Assembly: GCA_937910905.1 (NCBI GenBank)
Contig: CALEPV010000057.1
Location: 14,622 to 78,621, forward strand
Origin: an uncultured Prevotellaceae bacterium
GTDB taxonomy: Bacteria > Bacteroidota > Bacteroidia > Bacteroidales > Bacteroidaceae
Length of the DNA: 64,000 nt
Direction: 5' to 3'
Shown here piece by piece: positions 50,401 through 58,752 of the stretch (position 1 is the stretch's first letter; every line of letters begins with the position of its first letter). A program made the translations under genes and the position numbers. The notes below the pieces were generated by a model. That model saw nothing but the letters and a program-made list of their open reading frames with translations. It ran no database searches and was not told where the DNA came from.

Positions 50401-51335
50401 ACGCCGTGGATGGCACGTGGCACAACGTCGACGTGCAGTGGAGCTCGGCCGACGGCGACATCACGGCCGACGGCGTGTTCACCCCATCGGCCTACGGCAT
50501 GGTGACCGTCACGGCCAAGGCGCCCGGGCTCACCATCGACGCCCAGCTGCCGTGCGAGGAAGGCGTGCACGCCGTGTCGCTGCGCGTCAGCCCTGAGGAG
50601 CAGACGGTGTTGTTGGGCAGCGAGGCCGTGTACGAAGTGATATGCATAGACCAGTTCGGCACAGAGATGTCGCGCGAGCAGCACACCTACGATGCGGGGG
50701 AGCCCGGCGACCATCAGGAGACCGTCAGCGTGGGCAGCATGACTGCCACAGCCACATTCCACGTGGTGCGCTTCCAGGACATAAACCTCGCCCTCGGCTC
50801 ACGCGCCAAGGAGAGTTCGGCTGCCGGTACAGGCTCGGCAGCGGCCCGCGCCACCGACGGCGACATGAACACACGCTGGGAGAGCCGCTGGCAGAGCGAC
50901 GACGAATGGATACTGCTGGACCTGCGAGCCACCTACATGGTGGACCGCTTCGTGGTAGCATGGGAAGCAGCATTCGCCACCGCCTACGAGATAGCGGTGT
51001 CGGAGGACGGCAGCACATGGCAGACGGTGTATGACATAGACAACTTCGCCGGAGGCCAGGACAACATACAGCTCGACGTGCCTGTCATAGCACGCTACGT
51101 CAAGCTACAGTGCAGGCAACGCGCACTGGAGGCCTACGGCTACAGCCTGTACGAGCTGGAGGTGTACGGCACGGAGAGTGCCACACCGACCCACATCACC
51201 CAACTCCCCTACCCTTCTTCCATCCCCATCTCCTCTCCCACTTATGACCTCACGGGCAGACGAATCACATCACCTGCCGCAGCAAGAAGCCGAGGACTGT
51301 ACATACGCAACCACAGGAAGTACATACTACAATAA
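47406..51335 (+). CDS. GH81 endo-beta-1,3-glucanase with two F5/8C domains and T9SS tail
   Basis: A 1309-aa secreted enzyme: signal peptide (1-26); GH81 catalytic region (about 65-760) with PIPTNDWWTNM (residue 72 on), the acid Asp459 in YNDHHFHYGYY, and GGMGDGNGNGQESSSEAMQG carrying the conserved Glu532 and Glu536; two F5/8-type C (CBM32-like) domains (about 835-965 and 1125-1260) around a Big-like domain (about 975-1060); and a T9SS tail (TYDLTGRRITSPAAARSRGL). GH81 enzymes cleave beta-1,3-glucan such as laminarin, curdlan or yeast glucan. It starts 9 bp after peptide copy 2. It is probably surface-displayed. Confidence 0.92.
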   Translation: MFAPRISKMLLCAMVVTSASVTALAQSAVQVGRGSYAAYTPLSKCRSDQHSGDQSRYMQYRQLNIRERSGQPIPTNDWWTNMINADDRHVGQELTGHLWSYPQFIQGMRYGLDVQWPSYWIADGTEMKSRTVLQVRGDDFEPTQVCAEQWHDWDVQFSLTDGDKRMLVTMAHGLPFTWIETRGFSPQVPTNLADGTYTRSQMAVKLEQDGHADWYGLYFPDGTTLEAEGGVATVKTRGSRQFVVVALLHSEDDLELLSAYAYSVPRRTTVTWDYTEATGLVQTHWSVQAEDLRTGQTAQKVLQGFLPHHYRAGASLQSQPAHIAPYRTPHGLLCLCEGQHQTVTYTFHGMLPYYGLPSNAGFDTARMRQMIAAYAANGTFGADTYWGGKGLTQMALYMTFAREMGEEELFAQCRDRLKAALVDWLTYTPGESHHFFARDERFGGLIGYDTSYDSETYNDHHFHYGYYTLAGALLALVDDDFRQNYGQMLRLVTKDYANWERDSWACFLRTFDPWGGHSFAGGMGDGNGNGQESSSEAMQGWGGLYLLGVALGDNAMRDAGIFGWVTEARATAEYWFDRHGEDIEAATFHQGLDENYNIDYTRLRNYNEDGSLKYIVPYNSNFTCHGVGWWTYFSGDPVWMAGIQWMPISPALDYLSEDLAFAAWDFQQMWNIKEIGGWYDYGNAHGCLGEESGIGNVVLSYLQRSDPQQAAQIFDNLWAADKPLARNTDTGGITYYVTHSHLTHGELTWNTTASIPTARAYRNDDDTYTLMAYNPGNDPVDVTFYADGSPIKTLKACAPRQLTIDGVTSKAVTTIVEPQPAAVNLLDSMEMRNIALGRPCYESSHENVGTVKENATDGDLGTRWGSQHSDGEWLTVDLGQQADIYRVRIHWEAAFASQYELQVSDNNESFRPVATAICSQAGWVTTDLADGQLRTDARGRYLRVVGLQRATPYGISLHELCVYGRLSSMTGSDIVGLKISADRPMLTQGQPSQLTARGYAVDGTWHNVDVQWSSADGDITADGVFTPSAYGMVTVTAKAPGLTIDAQLPCEEGVHAVSLRVSPEEQTVLLGSEAVYEVICIDQFGTEMSREQHTYDAGEPGDHQETVSVGSMTATATFHVVRFQDINLALGSRAKESSAAGTGSAAARATDGDMNTRWESRWQSDDEWILLDLRATYMVDRFVVAWEAAFATAYEIAVSEDGSTWQTVYDIDNFAGGQDNIQLDVPVIARYVKLQCRQRALEAYGYSLYELEVYGTESATPTHITQLPYPSSIPISSPTYDLTGRRITSPAAARSRGLYIRNHRKYILQ

Positions 51336-51340
51336 CACAT

Positions 51341-51368
51341 ACCTTTAACCTTTAACCTTTAACCTTTA
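51341..51368. repeat. 7-bp tandem repeat (ACCTTTA, four units) abutting a start codon
   Basis: Four perfect ACCTTTA units end one base before the ATG of the GH3 gene at 51370, occupying the whole ribosome-binding region. Confidence 0.92.
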
Positions 51369-51369
51369 T

Positions 51370-53664
51370 ATGAAGCTTTTGTATCTCGCGGCCCTCTGCT
51401 GCCTGGGCAGCACATCGGCTCTGGCACAGACCGACGAGCAGGTGGAGGCCATACTGCAACAGATGACGCTGAACGAGAAGATAGCAGTGATACACGCGCA
51501 GAGCAAGTTCTCCAGTGCGGGCGTGCCGCGACTGGGCATACCCACATTCTGGACCGACGACGGTCCGCACGGCGTGCGACCGGACGTGCTGTGGGACGAA
51601 TGGGAGCAGGCGGGGTGCACCAACGACTCGTGCGTAGCCTTTCCAGCGCTGACCTGTCTGGCGGCATCGTGGAACACCGATGTGGCCCGACGCTACGGTC
51701 AGGCGCTGGGCGAGGAGGCCCGCTACCGCGGCAAGGACATGCTGCTGGGGCCGGGTGTGAACATCAACCGCACACCGCTGAACGGTCGCAACTTCGAGTA
51801 CATGGGCGAGGATCCATACCTGGCGGGGGCCCTGTGCGTGCCCTACATCGAGGGTCTGCAGAGCCAGGGCGTGTCGGCTTGCGTGAAGCACTTCGCGCTG
51901 AACAACGATGAGGAGAACCGCCACACGGTGAACGTTGTGGTCGGCGACCGTGCCCTGCGCGAGATTTATCTGCCGGCTTTCGAGTCTGCCGTGAAGCAAG
52001 GACACACATGGGGTGTCATGGGCGCGTACAACCTGTACCACAATCAGCACAACTGCCACAACGAGTGGCTGCTGTGCTCACTGCTCAAAGGAGAGTGGGC
52101 ATTCGACGGGGTGCTGGTCAGCGACTGGGGCGGTACACACGACACGGAGGAGGCTGTGCGCAATGGTCTGGACATGGAGTTCGGCTCGTGGACCGACGGC
52201 CTGACCATGGGTGCCACCAATGCCTACGACCGCTACTATCTGGCCGAACCGTACAAGCAGATGCTGCGCGACGGGCGCTACACCGAGCAGGAGCTGGATG
52301 AGAAGGTGCGGCGCGTGCTGCGACTGTTCCTGCGCACCACCCTGCGCGAGGGGCGTCCAGCGGGTAGCATGTGCTCGGACGAGCACTACGAGGTGGCACG
52401 CCAGGTGGCCCACGAGGGCATCGTGCTGCTGCGCAACGAGCGCGGTAAGGACACGCAGGCTCTGCTGCCCATAGACGAGAGCAACCTGCACCGCATGGCT
52501 GCGCAACACGGTCGCGAGCGTGCCCGAGTGCTGGTGGTGGGCGAGAATGCCATCAAAATGATGACCGTGGGCGGCGGCAGCAGCTCGCTGAAGGTGCAGC
52601 ACGAGGTGTCGCCGCTGTCGGGGCTGCAGGAGCGGCTGCGCGATGTAGCCGACGTGGCATACGAGCGTGGCTATGTGGGCGACGTTACGGGCGACTACAA
52701 CGGTGTCTCTACAGGCCAGGATCTGACGGACAGCCGCAGAGCCGAACAGCTGGTAGCCGATGCTGTGCGCCAGGCTGCTGATGCCGATGTGGTGGTGTTC
52801 GTGGGCGGTCTGAACAAATCGGACTTCCAGGACTGCGAGGGGCACGACCGCAAGGACTACGGCCTGCCCTATGGCCAGGACAGCGTCATCGTGGCGCTGG
52901 CTGCTACAGGCACACCTGTGGTGGTGGTCAACATATCGGGCAATGCTGTGGCAATGCCTTGGGCCGACCGTGTCGGAGCGATAGTGCAAGCATGGTATCT
53001 GGGCTCGGAGGCTGGCACCGCCATAGCATCGGTGCTCACTGGCGATGTCAACCCCAGCGGGCATCTGCCCTTCACATGGTTCGCCGAGCTGACTGACGTG
53101 CCGGCTCACCTGATGCAGGCCTACCCTGGCACATGGCGCGAGTCAGAGCAAATCATTGACGAGCAGTACACCGAGGGCATCTATGTGGGCTACCGCTGGG
53201 CCGACCTGTCGAAGTCGCGCCGCGCCGAGGTGCTGCGCGCAGTGGGCAGCACGGCCAAGGCCACTGCCGCACAGCCGCTGTATGCCTTCGGCCACGGTCT
53301 GAGCTACACCGCGTTCCGCCTGAGCGGGGCCCGCGCACAGAGCAACCGCACCAGCGATGGCACGATGACGTTCTACGTGACCGTGACCAACACGGGCAGC
53401 CGCAGTGGTGCAGAGACGGTGCAGCTGTACGTACACGACGTACAGAGCAGCGTGCCGCGCCCCGAGAAGGAGCTGAAGGCTTTTGCCAAGGTGCATCTCG
53501 ATGCCGGCGAGAGCCGGGAGGTGGCATTGAGCATAGACCGTCGGGCGCTGAGCTACTGGGACGAGCAGGCCGGCGAGTGGACAGCCGAGCCAGGTCGCTT
53601 CGAGGCACAAATAGGCACAGCGAGCGACAACATTTCTGCCCGCGTTCCATTTATATTAGAGTAA
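51370..53664 (+). CDS. Periplasmic GH3 beta-glucosidase
   Basis: A 764-aa exported enzyme (signal MKLLYLAALCCLGSTSALAQ) with the GH3 N-terminal barrel, nucleophile Asp252 in GVLVSDWGG, conserved KHFALNNDEENRH, GH3 C-terminal sandwich (about 340-590) and FnIII-like domain (about 660-750). It has no T9SS tail or lipobox, so it probably works in the periplasm on oligosaccharides imported by SusCD, releasing glucose. The spacing from the GH81 stop is 34 bp, filled by the heptamer repeat. It differs from the downstream GH3 in length of insertions and is not a tandem duplicate. Confidence 0.92.
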   Translation: MKLLYLAALCCLGSTSALAQTDEQVEAILQQMTLNEKIAVIHAQSKFSSAGVPRLGIPTFWTDDGPHGVRPDVLWDEWEQAGCTNDSCVAFPALTCLAASWNTDVARRYGQALGEEARYRGKDMLLGPGVNINRTPLNGRNFEYMGEDPYLAGALCVPYIEGLQSQGVSACVKHFALNNDEENRHTVNVVVGDRALREIYLPAFESAVKQGHTWGVMGAYNLYHNQHNCHNEWLLCSLLKGEWAFDGVLVSDWGGTHDTEEAVRNGLDMEFGSWTDGLTMGATNAYDRYYLAEPYKQMLRDGRYTEQELDEKVRRVLRLFLRTTLREGRPAGSMCSDEHYEVARQVAHEGIVLLRNERGKDTQALLPIDESNLHRMAAQHGRERARVLVVGENAIKMMTVGGGSSSLKVQHEVSPLSGLQERLRDVADVAYERGYVGDVTGDYNGVSTGQDLTDSRRAEQLVADAVRQAADADVVVFVGGLNKSDFQDCEGHDRKDYGLPYGQDSVIVALAATGTPVVVVNISGNAVAMPWADRVGAIVQAWYLGSEAGTAIASVLTGDVNPSGHLPFTWFAELTDVPAHLMQAYPGTWRESEQIIDEQYTEGIYVGYRWADLSKSRRAEVLRAVGSTAKATAAQPLYAFGHGLSYTAFRLSGARAQSNRTSDGTMTFYVTVTNTGSRSGAETVQLYVHDVQSSVPRPEKELKAFAKVHLDAGESREVALSIDRRALSYWDEQAGEWTAEPGRFEAQIGTASDNISARVPFILE

Positions 53665-53693
53665 GGCATCACTGTTAACAACGACCTACGACC

Positions 53694-56003
53694 ATGAACA
53701 TCAAGAATATCATAGCCGCCGCAGCGCTGACAGCAGCGAGCTGCAGCGCCGTGGCGCAGTCCGCCATCGACGCCGAGGGGCGCGCTTTCATAGACCAGCT
53801 GATGGGCCGCATGACGCTCCATGAGAAGCTGGGACAGCTGAACCTGCAGGTGGCAGGCGATATCACCACAGGCTCGGCCCAGGACAGCAACGTGGGCGCA
53901 GCCATAGCACGCGGCGACATAGGCGGCGTGTTCAACATCAAGGGTGTGGACAAGATTCGCGCCCTGCAGGAGATAGCGGTGAAGCAGTCGCGACTGGGCA
54001 TACCTCTCATCGTGGGCATGGACGTGATCCACGGCTATGAGACCATCTTCCCCATACCGCTGGCACTGTCGTGCACATGGGATGAAGCATCCGTCGAGGA
54101 GGCTGCCCGCATATCGGCTGCCGAGGCCAGTGCCGACGGCATATCGTGGGCATACAGCCCGATGGTGGACATTGCACTGGATGCCCGATGGGGGCGTGTG
54201 AGCGAGGGATTCGGTGAAGACCCACACCTGACCAGCCTGCTGGGAGCCGCCATGGTGCGTGGCTATCAGGGTACCGACCTCGCCGACGAGCACAGCGTGA
54301 TGAGCTGTGTGAAGCACTTTGCGCTGTACGGAGCCGTGGAGAGCGGCCGTGATTACAATACTGTCGACATGAGCCATCTGCGCATGTACAACCAGTACCT
54401 GCCCACCTACCACGCTGCTGTAGCCGCCGGCGCCGCCAGCGTGATGACCTCGTTCAACCTGGTGGACGGCGTGCCCGCCACGGCCAGCGAGTGGCTGGTG
54501 GGTGATGTACTACGCCGCCAGTGGTGCTACGACGGTCTGGTGGTGACCGACTACGGTAGCATCAATGAGATACTGAGCCACGGCACAGCGGCCACCCGCG
54601 GAGAGGCATCGCTGCAGGCACTGGCCGCCACCACCGATATGGACATGTGCTCAATGGGCTACCTGAACCTCGACACCGAGTGCGATGCGCTGTCGGAGAG
54701 CCAGCTGAAGATGGTCGACGAGGCCTGCCGCCGTGTGCTCGAAGCCAAGTGGCGACTGGGCCTGTTCCATGACCCCTACGCCCGCTGCGACCCTGCCCGC
54801 GCTCAGAGCGAGGTGTTCACGGCCGCCAGCCGCGAAGCAGCACGGCGCATAGCGGCCGAGACCTTCGTTCTGCTCAAGAACGGAGCTGCGGCCGGCTCTG
54901 CCGATGGCAAGCCGCTGCTGCCGCTGCCCAAGAGCTGCAACATAGCCCTGATAGGCCCGCTGGGGAACAACCGCCCGAACATGGACGGCACGTGGGTGGT
55001 GGCAGCGGTGCCCGAACACAACGCCACACTCTACGAAGCCATGCAGCAGGCAGTGGCCGGACGCGGGCAGGTGACGTTTGCACAGGGCTGCAACCTCACT
55101 GCCGATGCCGCCCTGCAGCAGGCAGCGGAGGCAGGCAAGACCATAGAGCGCGGCGACCATGAGGCCATGCGCCAAGAGGCGATGCGCGTGGCCGCTGAAG
55201 CCGACGTGATAGTGCTGGCCATGGGCGAATGTGCCGACATGAGCGGTGAGTGTGCGAGCCGCACCGACCTGACCATGCCCGACGTGCAGCGCGAGCTGAT
55301 GGAGCAGCTGCTCACCCTGGGCAAGCCCACCGTGCTGCTCAACTTCGCGGGCCGCCCCACCGTGCTGACACGCGAGGCACAGACCGTGGACGCGATACTG
55401 AACGTGTGGTTCGGTGGTACGGAGATGGCTGCTGCCCTGTGCGACGTGCTCTTCGGCGACAAGGCCCCATGCGGCCGACTGACCATGTCCATGCCTCAGA
55501 CCACAGGCCAGGAGCCGCTCTACTATAATCACCTGAACACTGGACGGCCAGTGCCTGAAGGCACCACAACGTTTCGCAAGTACCAGAGCAACTACCTTGA
55601 TGTGCGCAACGACCCGCTCTACCCCTTCGGTTACGGCTTGACGTACACGAGCTTCGACTACGGCGACATGGCGCTGTCGGGCACCGAGATGGATGCCCAA
55701 GGCAGCGTGAAGGCCACCATAGCACTGACCAATACCGGTCTGCGCGCTGGCACCGAAGTGGTGCAGCTGTACATACGCGACCGTGTGAGCCGCTATGCAC
55801 GGCCTGTGAAGGAGCTGAAGGACTTCGCCCGCATCAGCCTCGATGCCGGCACCAGCTGCACAGTGACCTTCACCATCACCCCGGACATGCTGCAGTACTA
55901 CGACGCCGAGGGGCATACGCTGCTGGAGCCGGGCGAGTTCGAGATAATGATTGGCCCCAACAGCCGCGACCTGCATCGGGCCACCCTGACATTGAAGCCG
56001 TGA
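53694..56003 (+). CDS. bglX: Periplasmic GH3 beta-glucosidase, BglX type
   Basis: A 769-aa exported enzyme (signal MNIKNIIAAAALTAASCSAVAQ) closely following the BglX pattern: FIDQLMGRMTLHEKLGQLNL, GMDVIHGYETIFPIPLALSC, SVMSCVKHFALYGA, nucleophile Asp286 in GLVVTDYGSINE, the C-terminal sandwich and an FnIII-like end (VVQLYIRDRVSRYARPVKEL). It should release terminal glucose from beta-glucan oligosaccharides. It follows the first GH3 gene by 29 bp and is the last gene of operon 2, closed by a strong hairpin at 56114-56149. Confidence 0.92.
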   Translation: MNIKNIIAAAALTAASCSAVAQSAIDAEGRAFIDQLMGRMTLHEKLGQLNLQVAGDITTGSAQDSNVGAAIARGDIGGVFNIKGVDKIRALQEIAVKQSRLGIPLIVGMDVIHGYETIFPIPLALSCTWDEASVEEAARISAAEASADGISWAYSPMVDIALDARWGRVSEGFGEDPHLTSLLGAAMVRGYQGTDLADEHSVMSCVKHFALYGAVESGRDYNTVDMSHLRMYNQYLPTYHAAVAAGAASVMTSFNLVDGVPATASEWLVGDVLRRQWCYDGLVVTDYGSINEILSHGTAATRGEASLQALAATTDMDMCSMGYLNLDTECDALSESQLKMVDEACRRVLEAKWRLGLFHDPYARCDPARAQSEVFTAASREAARRIAAETFVLLKNGAAAGSADGKPLLPLPKSCNIALIGPLGNNRPNMDGTWVVAAVPEHNATLYEAMQQAVAGRGQVTFAQGCNLTADAALQQAAEAGKTIERGDHEAMRQEAMRVAAEADVIVLAMGECADMSGECASRTDLTMPDVQRELMEQLLTLGKPTVLLNFAGRPTVLTREAQTVDAILNVWFGGTEMAAALCDVLFGDKAPCGRLTMSMPQTTGQEPLYYNHLNTGRPVPEGTTTFRKYQSNYLDVRNDPLYPFGYGLTYTSFDYGDMALSGTEMDAQGSVKATIALTNTGLRAGTEVVQLYIRDRVSRYARPVKELKDFARISLDAGTSCTVTFTITPDMLQYYDAEGHTLLEPGEFEIMIGPNSRDLHRATLTLKP

Positions 56004-56113
56004 AGCACCAGGCTTCGGAACGTAATGCATGCCATATCAGCATTCCTGTCGGCATCTTGTCCACATCCCTGTATTGACATAGCTTGCTACCACCGATGCC
56101 TGGTACGACATCG

Positions 56114-56149
56114 AGCAGCCCGCCATCCACGATTGGATGGCGGGCTGCT
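56114..56149. terminator. Bidirectional terminator between bglX and the DUF4859 gene
   Basis: A perfect 15-bp stem (AGCAGCCCGCCATCC and its complement) with a 6-nt loop between two convergent operons. Confidence 0.85.
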
Positions 56150-56158
56150 ATGTTCTTT

Positions 56159-56210
56159 GCGGGCGAGCCGCCCGCGGTCCCAGTTGCAGGCGAGCCGCCC
56201 GCGGTCCCAG
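56159..56210. repeat. Two copies of the GCGGGCGAGCCGCCCGC element
   Basis: Copies at 56159-56183 and 56186-56210, each ending GCGGTCCCAG. Same family as 40932-40986 (there with GCGCTCCCAG). It lies 4 bp from the stop codon of the DUF4859 gene. Confidence 0.8.
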
Positions 56211-56213
56211 GGG

Positions 56214-58697
56214 TTACTTCACTACCTTCTGGCCATTGACGATGTAGATGCCACGGGTAGCGGACTCTACACGACGACCGCTGAGGTCGTAGATGGCACC
56301 GTTGCCGGCAGCTGCCTTGATGTCAGATACACCAGTGTAGGCCTCCTCGTCGATAACCACAAGGTTGAGAATGAAGCGCTTGGCATTGGCATCGCCAACA
56401 GCAGGAACCTCGATGGCAGCCTTCGTGTTGATGCGCTGGCCAGCCTCGAAGGTGCCAATGTAGTTGTAGACCTCGAAGTTCACCGTATTGCCATCGGCAG
56501 CCTCCAGGTAGAGGATGTACACGCTGTTGCTCATGTTCTCGTTCTCGTCAAGATAGCCGGCAGCAGTGATGCCAGCACCCTCGCTGGGCGACAGACCTTC
56601 ATTGAACGAGCCGTCGGCCATGGTCACCTTCAGCGGCTGAGTGCTGCTGAGCATATCCGTAGCGTCCTCCACGCCAAGGGCTGTAACAGCCTCGGTCATG
56701 TCGATGTCAGTGAATGTGCTCTCGTCGCGAGCTGTTTTCAGCGGCAGGACAATGGTCATGCTGCCCACCTCATCAGCCTTCACAATCTGGCTCACAGCCT
56801 GTACTGTAATCTGTACGGTCACCATCTTGCCATTGGCCTCGTTCACCAGATAGAAGGTTGCTTTATATGTAGCACCCTCGGCATTCTCGGCATTGTTAGG
56901 ATACTGATAGAACGTGAAGATACCGCCGCTGTAGGTCACGCCCCAAGGCTGGCTTGAACCCCATGTGGATACGTAGCCGTTGCTGGCCATCCAGAAGCCT
57001 GGGTACGGTGTGCAGCTATATGCATCAGAGTAGTTCACAGTGCCCTCCGGGTCGTCCTCCTTAGGAGCAGCAGTGCCGTAGAGAGTGAGGTTCGTTGTGC
57101 CGGTGAGCTCCTCAAGCTCGGCCAGGTCAAGCTCGCCAGTCATCTCGACTGCATAGCTGTTGCTGGAAGGTACGAACTGTATGGTGATGGTCTTTGTAGC
57201 CACGCTCTCGAACTCGACATCCACCTTCGGCTTCTCGGTTGGCTTCACGTTGAGAATGATAGTGTAGTATTTGTCACCCCCAACGAGATAAACCTTGGCA
57301 TTGTATACAGTGCCAGCCTCCAGCTTGCCAGGATACTGACCCACGCTGAAGGTGGAGAAGTCGCCCGATGTGGTTGGCTCGATGAAGAAGTAGCCCTCGC
57401 CGTAGGAGCAGCGATAGCCCTCGGCGTTGAGCCAGTAGCCTCCGTTGTTGGCAGAAGACTGGTCGGTCATAGCGCCGGTCTCATCGGCTGTTGCCTTGAA
57501 TGCCAGCTCGTTCTCCTCAACGCCCAGCAGCTCGCAAACTGCATCTACATCAACGGTGATGCTGGTGCCAGCATAGTCGGATGCCGATACGTAGAATTCG
57601 CAGTCGTATTCCTTCGAGCCTGCCTCAGTCAGATCGTCAGGATTCACCACGGGCGCCTCCTCGATGATTAGATTGTATATCAAGTGGTAGCCCTTGCTGC
57701 CCCACACGAGGTAGAGGTTGGCTGTCAGCTCGTCGCCGACCTTGAGCAGGCCAGCCTCCTGACCGATGTTGGAGCTCAGTATGTGGGTCTCTGCGTCGTA
57801 GGCATACGCCTCGCTGAAGAATGAACGGTTCTTGCCGTCGCCCCATGTGCAAGCAGCTACCTCGTTGGCTGGAACTTCGTTTGTCTTGTCCCAGAGGCGG
57901 CCGAACCACCAGCCATAGCCGCCGGCAGTAGGCACGTTGGTCAGGCTGTCGCCCACGAACTCAGCATCCTCTTCGGTGGAGATCTGGATTGTGGACCAGA
58001 GGATAGTGTCGAGGTTCTCGGCAATCACGTCGTCGGTGGTGCCCAGCAGCTCGGCAACGCCGGTCAGGTCAACCTCCTCGGGTGTGCTGTCGTAGCCACC
58101 GCGCGGGTACTGGCGCACCTCCACGGTCTTGCTGCCCACGATGTTCAGCTCAGCCCACTTGAGTGTTGGCTCGGGAATGTCAACCACGGGCTTGGCAATG
58201 ACCTTCAGGGTGATGTCGAAGCTGACGGTCTTCTCGCCGTAGGCGATGATGTAGGTCACCTTGCCTTCGTCATCGGCAGCGAGCTTGTTAGGCATCTGGC
58301 CAACGACCACACTGAATTCATCTTCGTTGGCATCCCATGTGAAGAAGCTGTACCACTGGGCATCGTCGCCATAGGAGACCACGGTGCCATCGAGCTGCAT
58401 CCAGAAGCCGCGGTTGTCGGCTGTGTAGTCTTCCGCCGCGGTTGGGGTGAAGGTCGATGTGCGGAAGTAGAACTCAGTGGGAGCTTCTTCCTCCATCCAT
58501 GCCTCGATTGTGTGTACAAACGTCACTGTGTCGGTGCCCAGTGCTGTGGCCACCTCCGTGAGTGAGAATGTCTTGCTGGCAGGGTCGTAGCCTTTCTGCG
58601 GGTACATCTCGATGTCAGCCTTGTACTGTGCGCTTGCGCTTAGCGAAGCGGCCATGCAGCACAGCAGTACGAACAGATGAGTAAATGTTTTTTTCAT
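56214..58697 (-). CDS. Secreted DUF4859-repeat protein with T9SS tail
   Basis: An 827-aa exported protein: signal MKKTFTHLFVLLCCMAASLSASAQ, then about four DUF4859-like modules of roughly 170 residues, each with a GFWMQLDGTVVSYGDDAQWYS- or GGYWLNAEGYRCSYGEGYFF-type core and a YII(A)YGxK strand pair, and a T9SS tail (AIYDLSGRRVESATRGIYIV). DUF4859 domains occur in Bacteroidetes secreted proteins, often beside glycoside hydrolases, and are thought to bind carbohydrate (not proven). It is 55 bp after the GH127 gene on the same strand, so they are probably co-expressed. Start ATG 58697 opens the signal peptide. Confidence 0.78.
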   Translation of the reverse strand: MKKTFTHLFVLLCCMAASLSASAQYKADIEMYPQKGYDPASKTFSLTEVATALGTDTVTFVHTIEAWMEEEAPTEFYFRTSTFTPTAAEDYTADNRGFWMQLDGTVVSYGDDAQWYSFFTWDANEDEFSVVVGQMPNKLAADDEGKVTYIIAYGEKTVSFDITLKVIAKPVVDIPEPTLKWAELNIVGSKTVEVRQYPRGGYDSTPEEVDLTGVAELLGTTDDVIAENLDTILWSTIQISTEEDAEFVGDSLTNVPTAGGYGWWFGRLWDKTNEVPANEVAACTWGDGKNRSFFSEAYAYDAETHILSSNIGQEAGLLKVGDELTANLYLVWGSKGYHLIYNLIIEEAPVVNPDDLTEAGSKEYDCEFYVSASDYAGTSITVDVDAVCELLGVEENELAFKATADETGAMTDQSSANNGGYWLNAEGYRCSYGEGYFFIEPTTSGDFSTFSVGQYPGKLEAGTVYNAKVYLVGGDKYYTIILNVKPTEKPKVDVEFESVATKTITIQFVPSSNSYAVEMTGELDLAELEELTGTTNLTLYGTAAPKEDDPEGTVNYSDAYSCTPYPGFWMASNGYVSTWGSSQPWGVTYSGGIFTFYQYPNNAENAEGATYKATFYLVNEANGKMVTVQITVQAVSQIVKADEVGSMTIVLPLKTARDESTFTDIDMTEAVTALGVEDATDMLSSTQPLKVTMADGSFNEGLSPSEGAGITAAGYLDENENMSNSVYILYLEAADGNTVNFEVYNYIGTFEAGQRINTKAAIEVPAVGDANAKRFILNLVVIDEEAYTGVSDIKAAAGNGAIYDLSGRRVESATRGIYIVNGQKVVK

Positions 58698-58752
58698 ACG
58701 CATATACGCATAGTTTGTTAGTTGGTGATAAGTATAGAATCTTATTCATTAT

